A DNA stretch of 11,494 bases from an uncultured Collinsella sp. (GCA_900545505.1 UQZC01000029.1:1-11494); one strand, 5' to 3'; positions 1-6,844 are shown, numbered from the stretch's first letter. The notes: a model not told the origin generated them from the sequence alone. Translations and numbers: made by a program.

Positions 1-51
1 CGACGCAAATCACAGAATATGGCAGTTTGAGCTACCGATGTCGAGGGACCG

Positions 52-91
52 AAAAACAAAAAAGACGGGGCTCGCAATGCGAACCCCGTCT
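52..91 (-). terminator. Intrinsic terminator of the rplJ-rplL operon
   Basis: On the minus strand a perfect 13-bp stem (63-75 with 79-91) closes a 3-nt loop and is followed by a run of U residues broken by a single G (52-62 on the plus strand is A-rich). It lies 27 bp past the rplL stop codon. This is a textbook Rho-independent terminator and marks the end of the stalk-protein operon. The remaining bases 1-51 show nothing I can annotate. Confidence 0.93.
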
Positions 92-118
92 GCAAAGAAA
101 TCTGGCGAGAAAGCCTGA

Positions 119-496
119 TTACTTGAGGGTGACAGCAGCGCCAGCAGCCTCGAGCTTCTCCTTGGCAGCCTCGGCGTCCTCCTTCTTGGCACCCTCGAGA
201 ACAGCCTTGGGAGCGCCCTCGACGACCTCCTTGGCCTCCTTCAGGCCAAGGTTGGTGAGCTCACGGACGGCCTTGATGACCTGGATCTTGTTGTCGCCGA
301 AGCCCTCGAGCACGACGTCAAACTCGGTCTTCTCCTCGGCCTCAGCAGCGCCAGCAGCGGGAGCGGCGACAACAGCGGCAGGAGCAGCGGCGGAAACGCC
401 GAAGGTGTCCTCGATAGCCTTGACGAGCTCGGAAGCCTCGAGAAGGGTCATTTCCTTAAGAGCATCGATGATCTCATCGGTGGTAAGCTTAGCCAT
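119..496 (-). CDS. rplL: 50S ribosomal protein L7/L12
   Basis: This is the 125-aa stalk protein L7/L12, which as dimers on L10 recruits and stimulates translational GTPases. The usual three parts are visible: an N-terminal dimerisation helix region (about 1-33, starting MAKLTTDEII), a flexible Ala/Pro-rich hinge (about 35-55), and a compact C-terminal domain (about 56-125) with the conserved EFDVVLEGFGDNKIQVIKAV-type start and the GLKEAKEVVE helix. Length is normal for the family. The start is the ATG at 496, with an AAAGGA ribosome binding site about 8 nt upstream; an in-frame extension to 529 has no family support. It follows rplJ by about 100 bp and is followed by a strong terminator. It is very probably co-transcribed with rplJ and under L10 autogenous control. 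Confidence 0.97.
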   Translation of the reverse strand: MAKLTTDEIIDALKEMTLLEASELVKAIEDTFGVSAAAPAAVVAAPAAGAAEAEEKTEFDVVLEGFGDNKIQVIKAVRELTNLGLKEAKEVVEGAPKAVLEGAKKEDAEAAKEKLEAAGAAVTLK

Positions 497-547
497 TTCT
501 AAGTCCTTTCGGTTTCCGTGTCTGTGCACGGAGATCAGTTAAAACAC

Positions 548-561
548 GGCGCGAATGCGCC
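548..561 (-). other. Small hairpin in the rplJ-rplL gap
   Basis: In the 102-nt gap between rplJ and rplL, the minus strand reads GGCGC-ATTC-GCGCC followed by GTGTTTTAAC. A second small hairpin (GCGGC/GCCGC, 568-580) lies just upstream. The first could be a weak attenuator, an RNA processing site or an mRNA-stabilising element. Only the inverted repeats are seen; the function is a guess. Confidence 0.35.
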
Positions 562-598
562 AGGGGTGCGGCGTTGCCGCCGCGGGTGAAAACAGCGA

Positions 599-1120
599 CT
601 AGGCTGCCTTCTGCTCGGAAACCTGCTGGATCGAACGAGCGAGACCAGAGGAAACGCCGTTGACGCAGACAGCGATGTCGCGAGCGAAACCGGAGATGAG
701 ACCGGCGATCTGGCCGAGAAGCTGATCCTTGGTGGGCAGCTCGGCGATAGCCTTAACATCATCAGCGGAAACGGCCTTGCCGTCGGAGATACCGCCCTTG
801 ATCTCAAGGACGCCCTTGGACTGAGCGGAGAAGTCCTTAAGGGCCTTAGCGGCCTCGACCGGCTCGGACTCATAGAACACATAAGCGACGGGGCCGGCGA
901 GGATCTCGTCGAGCTCGGGCTGCTCCTGGTTCTTGAGAGCGATCTTGACCAGGTTGTTCTTGTAGACCTTCATCTCGGCGCCGCACTCGCGAAGCTGATG
1001 ACGCAGCTCCTGAGCCTGCTTAACCGTCAGACCGTTGTAGTTGACGACGAACAGACCGGCGTTCTCGGCGATACGGGACTCGATCTCTGCAACCTTGTCG
1101 ATTTTGTACTGCTGGGGCAT
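599..1120 (-). CDS. rplJ: 50S ribosomal protein L10
   Basis: L10 (173 aa) anchors L7/L12 dimers to 23S rRNA at the base of the ribosomal stalk and, bound to L12, represses its own mRNA. The N-terminal rRNA-binding globular domain is clear: MPQQYKIDKV, then the VNYNGLTVKQAQELR and MKVYKNNLVKIAL segments (about 24-63), and GPVAYVFYESEPVEAAKAL (about 76-94). The C-terminal helix that carries L12 dimers is at about 140-170. Length is typical. The ATG at 1120 has a strong AGGAGG-type ribosome binding site (1128-1135). It is the first gene of a two-gene operon with rplL and has a leader of about 210 nt that carries an L10-leader-like fold and an intrinsic terminator, so regulation by transcription attenuation is likely. 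Confidence 0.97.
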   Translation of the reverse strand: MPQQYKIDKVAEIESRIAENAGLFVVNYNGLTVKQAQELRHQLRECGAEMKVYKNNLVKIALKNQEQPELDEILAGPVAYVFYESEPVEAAKALKDFSAQSKGVLEIKGGISDGKAVSADDVKAIAELPTKDQLLGQIAGLISGFARDIAVCVNGVSSGLARSIQQVSEQKAA

Positions 1121-1185
1121 GAATTACACCTCCTCGATTTCTTTCCGGGCACGGTCCGCCACAAGGACGTGACGGGGGCATGTCC

Positions 1186-1222
1186 AAAAAGAAAGCCCCC
1201 GCGCTGCATGAGCGACGGGGGC
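1186..1222 (-). terminator. Attenuator terminator in the rplJ leader
   Basis: On the minus strand GCCCCCG (1216-1222) pairs with CGGGGGC (1195-1201), extended by CGCT/AGCG around a small loop, and is followed by TTTCTTTTT (1186-1194). It lies about 65 bp upstream of the rplJ start codon and downstream of the L10-leader-like region, so it can stop transcription before the genes. This fits premature termination as the regulatory output, as reported for the Bacillus subtilis rplJL leader. A second GCCCCCG copy just downstream (1173-1179) could compete for the same right arm. Confidence 0.85.
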
Positions 1223-1330
1223 GAGAAGACATATCTACTCGACCACCTCGGCTGGCGGGATATCCCATTAAGCTCGCGGGCAAAGCCCGTTAGCGCCGGC
1301 TGTCTCTGGCAGCGGATTCGTGCGTGAACC
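1223..1330 (-). promoter_or_regulatory. L10-type ribosomal protein leader (autoregulatory RNA)
   Basis: The minus-strand transcript from about 1330 contains GCTGCCAGAGACAGCCGGCG (1294-1313) and, further on, CCCGCCAGCCGAGG (1246-1259), separated by a small CGGGC/GCCCG hairpin. I recognise this arrangement as the L10 leader, the kink-turn-containing RNA that binds the L10(L12)4 complex. A further hairpin (CGAG...CTCG, about 1223-1243) separates it from the attenuator. The match comes from pattern recognition; a covariance-model scan would settle it. Confidence 0.8.
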
Positions 1331-1336
1331 GAATGT

Positions 1337-1365
1337 ATTATGGCGGGGACCCCGGCGTCGGTCAA
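1337..1365 (-). promoter_or_regulatory. Promoter of rplJ-rplL
   Basis: The minus strand has TTGACC (1360-1365), a 17-bp spacer and CATAAT (1337-1342), a strong sigma-70-type match with optimal spacing. The expected start point is near 1330, which places the whole L10-leader-like element in the transcript. The -35 hexamer lies inside the outer arm of the large palindrome at 1355-1572. Confidence 0.8.
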
Positions 1366-1572
1366 CGGGCGCGAGGATTCGTACACAAACCCTGCATACG
1401 CTCCGGCCCGAGGGGACGGGTCGAGATTTTCGCTCGGTCAAGTCCTGGGCTCGCACGAAGGCCACATTAAGTGGCCTTCGGCTCGTGCGGAATCTACGAA
1501 AATTTCGACCCGTCCCCTCGGGCCAGAGCTACGGTAACTTTACTGCGAATCTTCGCGCCCGTTGAGCGACGC
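1355..1572. repeat. Large imperfect palindrome, MITE-like
   Basis: Three nested pairs of arms are read directly. The outer arms 1355-1381 and 1546-1572 match at 25 of 27 positions. The inner arms 1405-1432 and 1497-1524 match at 27 of 28. A perfect central 10-bp stem (1456-1465 with 1471-1480) closes a 5-nt loop. The stretches between arms (about 1382-1404 and 1433-1455 with their partners) have diverged. There is no credible ORF in it; an apparent reading frame across it is a by-product of the repeat. It fills the gap between the aminotransferase stop and the rplJ promoter. No U-run follows on either strand, so an ordinary terminator is unlikely. It could be a miniature inverted-repeat element or a chromosomal palindromic repeat. 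Bases 1573-1623 show nothing further. Confidence 0.85.
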
Positions 1573-1623
1573 GCCCCACGCATACCCTTATGTCGGTGGG
1601 CTGATGTGTTGCGTCCCTGATGG

Positions 1624-2760
1624 CTACAGGGTTGAAACGAAGTTTGACAGGCGGCGGAGACCTTCGTCCAGATTTTTGTCGGAGACGCAGTAGCTTAGGC
1701 GGATGTGGCCTTCGGTACCGAAACAGTCGCCCGGGACTAGGGCTACGTTTGCTTCTTTGATGGCTTTGATGCAGAAGTCTTCGCTGGTTAGACCGAACTT
1801 TTTGATGCTCGGGAAAGTGTAGAAGGCCCCTGCGGGCTCTACTACTTCGAGGCCCATGGCGTTTAAGGCTGCGAGCACGCGCTTGCGGCGGGTTCGGTAG
1901 ACATTGAGCATGGGGGTCGGGTCGACGGCGAGGGCTCGAGCTGCGGCATCCATTTCGAAGGAGACGGCACTCGATACTAGGTATTGGTGAGCTTTTGCGA
2001 TCTCGGCGACGACGGGGGCTGCGGCTGCGAGCCAACCCAAGCGCCAGCCGGTCATGGCCCAGGGTTTGGAGAAGCTCTCGATAACTACTGTCTGATCGCG
2101 AAGTTCTGGGTGACGCTGGGCAAAGCGCTCGTAGCCATCCACATAGACTAGGCGGTTGTATACGTCGTCGCAGACCACGTAGATGCCCGCCTGCTCTGCC
2201 ACGTGTGCCACGGCGTCGAGCGATGCTGCGTCGAGGATGCAGCCCGTAGGATTGTTGGGCGTGCAGATGACGATAGCCTTAGTCGCCGGCGTCACGCAGG
2301 CACGCAGTGCTTCCTCGTCGATCTGGAACTGAGCAGGCTCCGTATCCAAGAAGACCGCCTTGGCGTGATTGGCCACGACGATGCTCTCGTACAGGCCAAA
2401 GGCCGGCGTGGGGATAATGACCTCGTCACCGGGGTTAAGCATGGCCATAAACGTCGCCGACAGCGCCTCAGTCGCGCCGTCGGTCAGGATGACCTCGTCG
2501 GCCGAAAACGTAAGGCCCGCATCCCCCATGTAGGCAGACAGCGCCTCGCGCAGGGCGGGGCGACCGTTGTTGGGCGGATAGTGCGTGTCGCCGCGGTCGA
2601 GCGAGGCCGTCACCTCGGCGCTAATCACATCGGGCGTGGGAAAATCGGGCTCGCCAAGCGCAAGCGCGATGCACCCTGGGTGCTGGGCGGCGAGCGCGTT
2701 AATCCGACGGATGCCGGAGGGCTTGAGCGTGGCAAGCGAGGTATTCATGGGCAGACGCAT
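1624..2760 (-). CDS. Class I/II PLP-dependent aminotransferase
   Basis: This 378-aa fold-type I aminotransferase of the aspartate-aminotransferase-like class transfers an amino group between an amino acid and a 2-oxo acid using pyridoxal phosphate in the cytosol. The substrate cannot be read from sequence. Visible are LALGEPDFPTP (about 33-43), the substrate/PLP segment YPPNNGRPALREAL (61-74), DGATEAL (94-100), the PNNPTG motif (168-173), DDVY (198-201; Asp and Tyr contact PLP), SFSKPWAMTGWRLG (229-242) with Schiff-base Lys232, and the carboxylate-binding Arg354 in HIRLSYC. All expected key residues are present. The ATG at 2760 is preferred because AAAGGA lies about 6 nt upstream; a second Met at codon 5 (2748) is possible. 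It stands alone and divergent from the next gene to the right. No canonical terminator follows; the large palindrome does. Confidence 0.9.
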   Translation of the reverse strand: MRLPMNTSLATLKPSGIRRINALAAQHPGCIALALGEPDFPTPDVISAEVTASLDRGDTHYPPNNGRPALREALSAYMGDAGLTFSADEVILTDGATEALSATFMAMLNPGDEVIIPTPAFGLYESIVVANHAKAVFLDTEPAQFQIDEEALRACVTPATKAIVICTPNNPTGCILDAASLDAVAHVAEQAGIYVVCDDVYNRLVYVDGYERFAQRHPELRDQTVVIESFSKPWAMTGWRLGWLAAAAPVVAEIAKAHQYLVSSAVSFEMDAAARALAVDPTPMLNVYRTRRKRVLAALNAMGLEVVEPAGAFYTFPSIKKFGLTSEDFCIKAIKEANVALVPGDCFGTEGHIRLSYCVSDKNLDEGLRRLSNFVSTL

Positions 2761-2853
2761 GGCGTTCCTTTCGTAAGGGTTGCACTAGGATAGCGCGGCG
2801 AGGCGCCGCCAGACGGTGTAACCTAAACGGAAACGAGCCGGAAAGGAGATGAC

Positions 2854-3516
2854 ATGGAGACGACCACACGCGGCGATGTGCCAAAAACGCTGCAAACCAT
2901 TGCGTATATCAGCATTCCTAAAAGCGCCGATCTTGAGTTTTTGCTTTGGGACTTGCAGGATGCCATCGCAGCATATGTGCGGCTTTCCGGCGCCGCACTC
3001 CCCCGCCCGGTTGACCTGGAGGCGGATGATGCCGATGCCACCGTCGATGGCATTGTGCTCGCCGTTGATGATGCATTTGACGATGAGGCTATGATCGCTG
3101 TCGAGCAGATACTCGATCGCTTTGGCGGTACGGGAACGCGTGTCTATGCCGTGATTCGAGCCGCACAAGAGGGCGCTGAACAGGCGCGTGGGGCCGCTGT
3201 TCGTCTGCACAAGGCATGCGAACGCCAGGGCCAATTGTGGTGTGGCGGCGTTGTCGTCTGTGCCGGCAGCGGCATTGCGGCGCTTCGCCATTCCCCACGC
3301 ATGGGCCTCTTGCGCCGACCATTTTCGGAAGCGATGGACAAGCTTGTAGGCGCCGTGCGCATGGGCTGCTCCATTGAGCATGCGCAGCTGCTTGGCGGCG
3401 GCAATGCCGATAGCGTCGATGCCGACGGCATGGTGCGCGCCAAACCCGTCCTGCCCGCACCGGTCTGGCATGCCATCATCAAACACCTCGGCAGCCGCGC
3501 CCAATCAAATATCTAG
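2854..3516 (+). CDS. Conserved-looking protein of unknown function, possibly flavodoxin-like
   Basis: I do not recognise this 220-aa protein with certainty. It has an ATG with a good AGGAG site 6-8 nt upstream and actinobacterial codon use, so it looks like a real gene. It has no signal peptide or membrane segment. Alternating strand/helix segments suggest a soluble alpha/beta fold: TIAYISI (15-21), an acidic stretch (54-78), DGIVLAVDD (65-73), RVYAVIRAA (96-104) and LWCGGVVVCAGSG (128-140). The order 'DGIVLA..., helix, R-V-Y-A-V-I, helix, W-C-G-G-V-V-V' loosely resembles flavodoxin/NADPH-dependent FMN reductases, but the N-terminal phosphate-binding loop of that family is not evident. It is transcribed divergently from the aminotransferase, and its stop codon is 1 bp from the stop of the convergent DNA glycosylase. 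Its function is unassigned. Confidence 0.72.
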   Translation: METTTRGDVPKTLQTIAYISIPKSADLEFLLWDLQDAIAAYVRLSGAALPRPVDLEADDADATVDGIVLAVDDAFDDEAMIAVEQILDRFGGTGTRVYAVIRAAQEGAEQARGAAVRLHKACERQGQLWCGGVVVCAGSGIAALRHSPRMGLLRRPFSEAMDKLVGAVRMGCSIEHAQLLGGGNADSVDADGMVRAKPVLPAPVWHAIIKHLGSRAQSNI

Positions 3517-3517
3517 A

Positions 3518-4081
3518 TTACAGAGCGCCCCAGTCAGCTGCCTCGCGCCAGCGCTCGACAAGGCGCTCAAGGCGCCAAGCCGCATTGGCAGGACTTGTCG
3601 ACGGTAGAACGATGGCGGGCAGCCCGGTGCGTTCTTGTAGATAGCGTTTGTAGAGCCGACCAGCTGTACCACCGTTGCATATCACCTGCTCAATGGGAGC
3701 TGCGCCGGTAATACGCTCGATATGTGCCGGCACAACGTTACGAATGCTCGCGTCGCTCGAGCCCTTAATGTCGCAGCTCTCGATCACATCCCACAGGGCC
3801 ACGTCGCCGTTCAGCAGCATGGATCGCTTGGCGGCAATCGAGACGTCGAGTGTCGCAGGCTCGCTGCCTGCCAAAGGGTCGCCCTCGTTGGGCGGCACGG
3901 GCACGCCAAGGCACGCGGCCATCACGCGCCAAAAGCGGTTCTGCGGATTGCCGTAGTAGAAGGCATTGGCACGCGAGAGCACCGAGGGAAACGAGCCCAA
4001 CACCAAAACGCGCGAGTGCTCGTCAAACACGGGTTCAAACCCATGCTCAATATGTTGATGGCCCTCATCAGACGCGGCCAT
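3518..4081 (-). CDS. DNA glycosylase of the uracil-DNA glycosylase superfamily (family 6, hypoxanthine/deoxyinosine type)
   Basis: This 187-aa base-excision repair enzyme is predicted to remove deaminated bases, by family precedent mainly hypoxanthine. Evidence is the N-terminal LGSFPS motif (28-33) followed by FYYGNPQNRFW (41-51), where family 6 carries its catalytic Asn in the N-x-x-N-x-F-W context, and the C-terminal LPSTSPANA (159-167), equivalent to motif 2 of the superfamily. Length fits the family. The ATG at 4081 lies 3 bp after the amylase stop, and its weak GAGG-type binding site falls within the end of that gene, implying translational coupling. Its stop is 1 bp from the stop of the convergent gene at 2854-3516, with no terminator between. 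Substrate specificity within the superfamily is inferred. Confidence 0.87.
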   Translation of the reverse strand: MAASDEGHQHIEHGFEPVFDEHSRVLVLGSFPSVLSRANAFYYGNPQNRFWRVMAACLGVPVPPNEGDPLAGSEPATLDVSIAAKRSMLLNGDVALWDVIESCDIKGSSDASIRNVVPAHIERITGAAPIEQVICNGGTAGRLYKRYLQERTGLPAIVLPSTSPANAAWRLERLVERWREAADWGAL

Positions 4082-4084
4082 GGG

Positions 4085-5461
4085 CTAGGCCCTCAACAGA
4101 TAGCGCACTTCGTAGGGCGCAAGCTCAAGGGAGCCCGTCAGCTCGACCGTGGGCACGCCGTCGGCAAGCAGGTCGACGAAGGAGCCGTTGAGTTCGCCGG
4201 CGCCAAAGGTATAGGGCTCGTTCACGGCATTGACCGCCACGAGCACCGTCACGTCGTCGCAGGCGCGCTCGAACAGCAGCTGCTTGTTCTGGATCACCAC
4301 GTTGCGATAGGCACCGTAGTTGAGAGCACGGGCCGCCGCGTCGTTTGCCGAGCGCAGGTGCGCAAGCTGCGCGATGAAGGCCGTCAGCTCGTTGGGCGCA
4401 GGCTCATCGAGCGCAGGGCGCAGCGCCCAGTCGCCATCGGGGCCGCCCTTTTCGCCAGCAATTCCCCACTCGCTGCCATAGTAGACGCACGGGATGCCTG
4501 GCATGCCAAAGAGCATGCCATAGGCGGGACGCAGGCACGATTTGTCGGTAAGGATGCTTGCCAGGCGCGGCACGTCGTGGTTGTCGACAAACGACAGCAG
4601 GTGCTTGCCGCGGTAGATGCACCAGGGGTCGCCGCCAAACTGACGGTGCAGCGAGTGCGCGATCTCGAACATATTGACCGAGTTAAAGCTGGAGTACAGG
4701 CCCTTGTAGCACTCGTAGTTGGTGCAGGAGTCGAGCATCTCGTCGTTGACGATCTGGTTGTAGTCGCCGTGGAGCGTCTCGCCGATCAGCACGAAGTCGG
4801 GCTTGAGCTCACGGGCAAAGGCGTGTAGGCGGCGCATAAAGTCGCGGTCGAGCATATAGGCGACGTCCAGGCGCAGGCCGTCGACGCCAAAGACGTCGGC
4901 CCAACGGCGCACGGACTCGAGCAGGTAATCGACCACAGCGGGGTTTTGCAGGTTGAGCTTCACGAGCTCAAAATGGCCTTCCCAACCCTCATACCAAAAG
5001 CCGTCGCCATAGCACGAGTCACCGTCAAAGCTAATGTGGAACCAGTCCTTGTAGGGCGAGTCCCACTTACGCTCCTGCACGTCGCGGAAGGCCCAAAAAC
5101 CGCGGCCGACGTGGTTAAAGACGGCGTCGAGCACCACGCGGATACCATGGGCATGCAGCGTCTCGCACACGGCGGCAAAGTCGGCATCCCCACCCAGGCG
5201 GCGGTCGATATGGCACAGGCTGCGCGTGTCGTAGCCATGGCTATCGGACTTAAGCGGCGGGTTGATGAGCACAGCGCCAACGCCGAGTTCCTGCAGGTAG
5301 TCGGCCCCTTGGGCAATCTTCATGATGGGCGCATCGGGGTTGGGCGCGGCGTTGGCAGCCTGGGCGAGCTCATCCTCGGAAACAGGCGTGACATTCTCGC
5401 GCGGAGCTCCGCAAAAGCCCAGAGGATAGATCTGATAGAACGTCGTCTCGTATGCCCACAT
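4085..5461 (-). CDS. GH13 alpha-amylase-family glycoside hydrolase (intracellular)
   Basis: This 458-aa enzyme acts on alpha-glucosidic bonds; maltodextrins or related oligosaccharides are the likely substrates, but the subfamily is not settled. The four GH13 regions are intact: region I DAVFNHVG (112-119), region II GLRLDVAY with nucleophile Asp199, region III LIGETLHG with acid/base Glu228, and region IV FVDNHD with transition-state stabiliser Asp296. An (alpha/beta)8 barrel spans about 1-375, with a C-terminal beta domain to 458. There is no signal peptide and no N-terminal carbohydrate-binding domain, so it should be cytosolic and act on imported sugars. The ATG at 5461 has GGGAGG at 5467-5472. 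A possible -10 (TACAAT, 5497-5502) lacks a convincing -35. The glycosylase gene follows 3 bp after the stop. Confidence 0.93.
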   Translation of the reverse strand: MWAYETTFYQIYPLGFCGAPRENVTPVSEDELAQAANAAPNPDAPIMKIAQGADYLQELGVGAVLINPPLKSDSHGYDTRSLCHIDRRLGGDADFAAVCETLHAHGIRVVLDAVFNHVGRGFWAFRDVQERKWDSPYKDWFHISFDGDSCYGDGFWYEGWEGHFELVKLNLQNPAVVDYLLESVRRWADVFGVDGLRLDVAYMLDRDFMRRLHAFARELKPDFVLIGETLHGDYNQIVNDEMLDSCTNYECYKGLYSSFNSVNMFEIAHSLHRQFGGDPWCIYRGKHLLSFVDNHDVPRLASILTDKSCLRPAYGMLFGMPGIPCVYYGSEWGIAGEKGGPDGDWALRPALDEPAPNELTAFIAQLAHLRSANDAAARALNYGAYRNVVIQNKQLLFERACDDVTVLVAVNAVNEPYTFGAGELNGSFVDLLADGVPTVELTGSLELAPYEVRYLLRA

Positions 5462-5532
5462 AGCAACCTCCCGGTAAGCTCAACACAACGACATCCATTG
5501 TATGCCCAGCTTGTATCCCCTTCCCCAAAATA

Positions 5533-5599
5533 AGTTGCGGTGGAATAGTTCCTGCTTGGGCCTTCAGAGGCCCTAAACACGAACTATTCCACCGCAACT
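5533..5599. repeat. Nested palindromic repeat, copy 1 (possible terminator)
   Basis: Perfect 19-bp arms (5533-5551 with 5581-5599; core TTGCGGTGGAATAGTTC) enclose a second hairpin, GGGCCT-TCAG-AGGCCC (5558-5573). It begins 15 bp after the stop codon of the MFS gene on the minus strand, and on that strand the stem is followed by TATTTT, so it could serve as a terminator for the exporter gene. A sister copy with a near-identical left arm is at 9671-9739. Confidence 0.92.
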
Positions 5600-5614
5600 G
5601 ATGAGGGAACGTGA

Positions 5615-6811
5615 TTAGGCGACGGGCTTTGCGCGGCGTATGGCTGGGAACATCACCGTGATGGCGAGGATAACGCCCACGACGGCGATCGCACCGCCCG
5701 CGTAGCCGATCCAGGCGATACCGGGGCCCGACACCACGGCGCCGCCGATCGCCGTACCGGTGCCGATCCCCAAGTTGAACAAGCCCGAGAAGATCGACAT
5801 GGCGACGGCCGACGAATCTGCCGGCGTGTGCTTGATGAGCTCGGCCTGAAACGCCACGTTAAAGGCCGTAGCGCAGCAACCCCACAGTGCGCAGACGGCA
5901 AGCACTGTCACGAGCGACGATGCGGCCGGCCCCATGAGCAGCAGGGCCACCGGCACGCCGGAGAGCGTGATAGTCAAGAACGGGAAGCGATGCCCATCGA
6001 ACAGGCGGCCAAACAGCCAGCTTCCGAGCAAACCAGAGCAGCCAAACGCCGTCAGCGTCATGGTAATGGCGCCCGCATCGACGTGCGCGACCTGCGCCAG
6101 GAAGGGCTCGATATAGCTGTAGCTTGCGTAATAGCCGGTCGCCATGAAGACCGTGACTGCGTAGAGCGCGATGAGGAGCGGGTTCTTGAGCAACTCGGGC
6201 AGCTGTTTGACGGTAAAGCGCTCACCCGCCGGCATGGCCGGGAACACCGCTGCCTGGTAGACGGCCGCGATGGCTGAGAGGCCCCCGACCACGGCAAACG
6301 TCATGCGCCAGCCCACGGCCAGGCCAATGGCGCGACCGAGCGGCAGGCCAAAGATCTGCGCGATGGACGAGCCCGTAGCGATCATGCTGATGGCGAGCGC
6401 GCCGTGGCGCGTGTCAACCAGACGCGAGGCCATAATCGAGGCGACTGACCAGAACACGGCATGTGCGCAAGCGACCACCAGGCGTGCGCAGACCAGGATG
6501 GGATAGGTCGGCGCCACGGCGGACAGGAACTGGCCCAGCGAGAACACGGCAAGCACGCCCAGCAGCATCCGCTTGAACTCAAAGCGCGAAGCGAACACCA
6601 TGAGCGGCAACGACAGCAGCATGACGCCCCAGGCATAGACCGAGATCATGATGCCAGCTTGGGCCTCGGTAAGCGAGAACGACGCGGCGATATCAGTCAA
6701 AAGGCCGATGGGCATAAACTCCGACGTGTTGAACACGAACGCACAGCAGGTGAGCCCGATAAGCGGGAGCCACTGCCTGAGCGTGATGCCGTCTTGCCTT
6801 GCCTGACTCAT
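5615..6811 (-). CDS. MFS transporter, DHA1 type, sugar/drug exporter (SotB/AraJ-like)
   Basis: This 398-aa inner-membrane major facilitator should have twelve hydrophobic segments and export small molecules by proton antiport. The N-terminal FNTSEFMPIGLLTDIA (27-42) is typical of the SotB/AraJ/YdhP branch (sugar and arabinose efflux proteins), and GLPLGRAIG (155-163) fits the end of helix 5 in exporters. The actual substrate cannot be read. The start chosen is the ATG at 6811 because a GGAG site lies 9 nt upstream; an upstream in-frame TTG at 6826 overlaps that site and is unlikely. It has its own likely promoter (TATAAT, 6845-6850) between it and the iron transporter gene. The palindrome at 5533-5599 follows its stop. 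No neighbouring gene states a pathway, although the sugar enzyme downstream is compatible with carbohydrate handling. Confidence 0.88.
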   Translation of the reverse strand: MSQARQDGITLRQWLPLIGLTCCAFVFNTSEFMPIGLLTDIAASFSLTEAQAGIMISVYAWGVMLLSLPLMVFASRFEFKRMLLGVLAVFSLGQFLSAVAPTYPILVCARLVVACAHAVFWSVASIMASRLVDTRHGALAISMIATGSSIAQIFGLPLGRAIGLAVGWRMTFAVVGGLSAIAAVYQAAVFPAMPAGERFTVKQLPELLKNPLLIALYAVTVFMATGYYASYSYIEPFLAQVAHVDAGAITMTLTAFGCSGLLGSWLFGRLFDGHRFPFLTITLSGVPVALLLMGPAASSLVTVLAVCALWGCCATAFNVAFQAELIKHTPADSSAVAMSIFSGLFNLGIGTGTAIGGAVVSGPGIAWIGYAGGAIAVVGVILAITVMFPAIRRAKPVA

Positions 6812-6820
6812 ATATAACGT

Positions 6821-6826
6821 CTCCAA
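6821..6826 (-). promoter_or_regulatory. Ribosome binding site that decides the MFS start
   Basis: The minus strand reads TTGGAG here, 9 nt before the ATG at 6811. The same six bases include the in-frame TTG at 6826 that would otherwise be a longer start. Their use as the Shine-Dalgarno site argues for the ATG. Confidence 0.7.
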
Positions 6827-6844
6827 TCATTTTGAGTGGAGGCG

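Noticed and set aside
1320..1565. Small ORFs between rplJ and the aminotransferase
   Set aside because: They cross the large palindrome and the promoter, lack ribosome binding sites and resemble nothing known.
3722..4828. Long plus-strand open frame of 368 codons
   Set aside because: It lies antisense to the DNA glycosylase and GH13 genes, whose catalytic motifs are intact. Its His/Arg/Val-rich, low-complexity translation is typical of the reverse strand of GC-rich genes.
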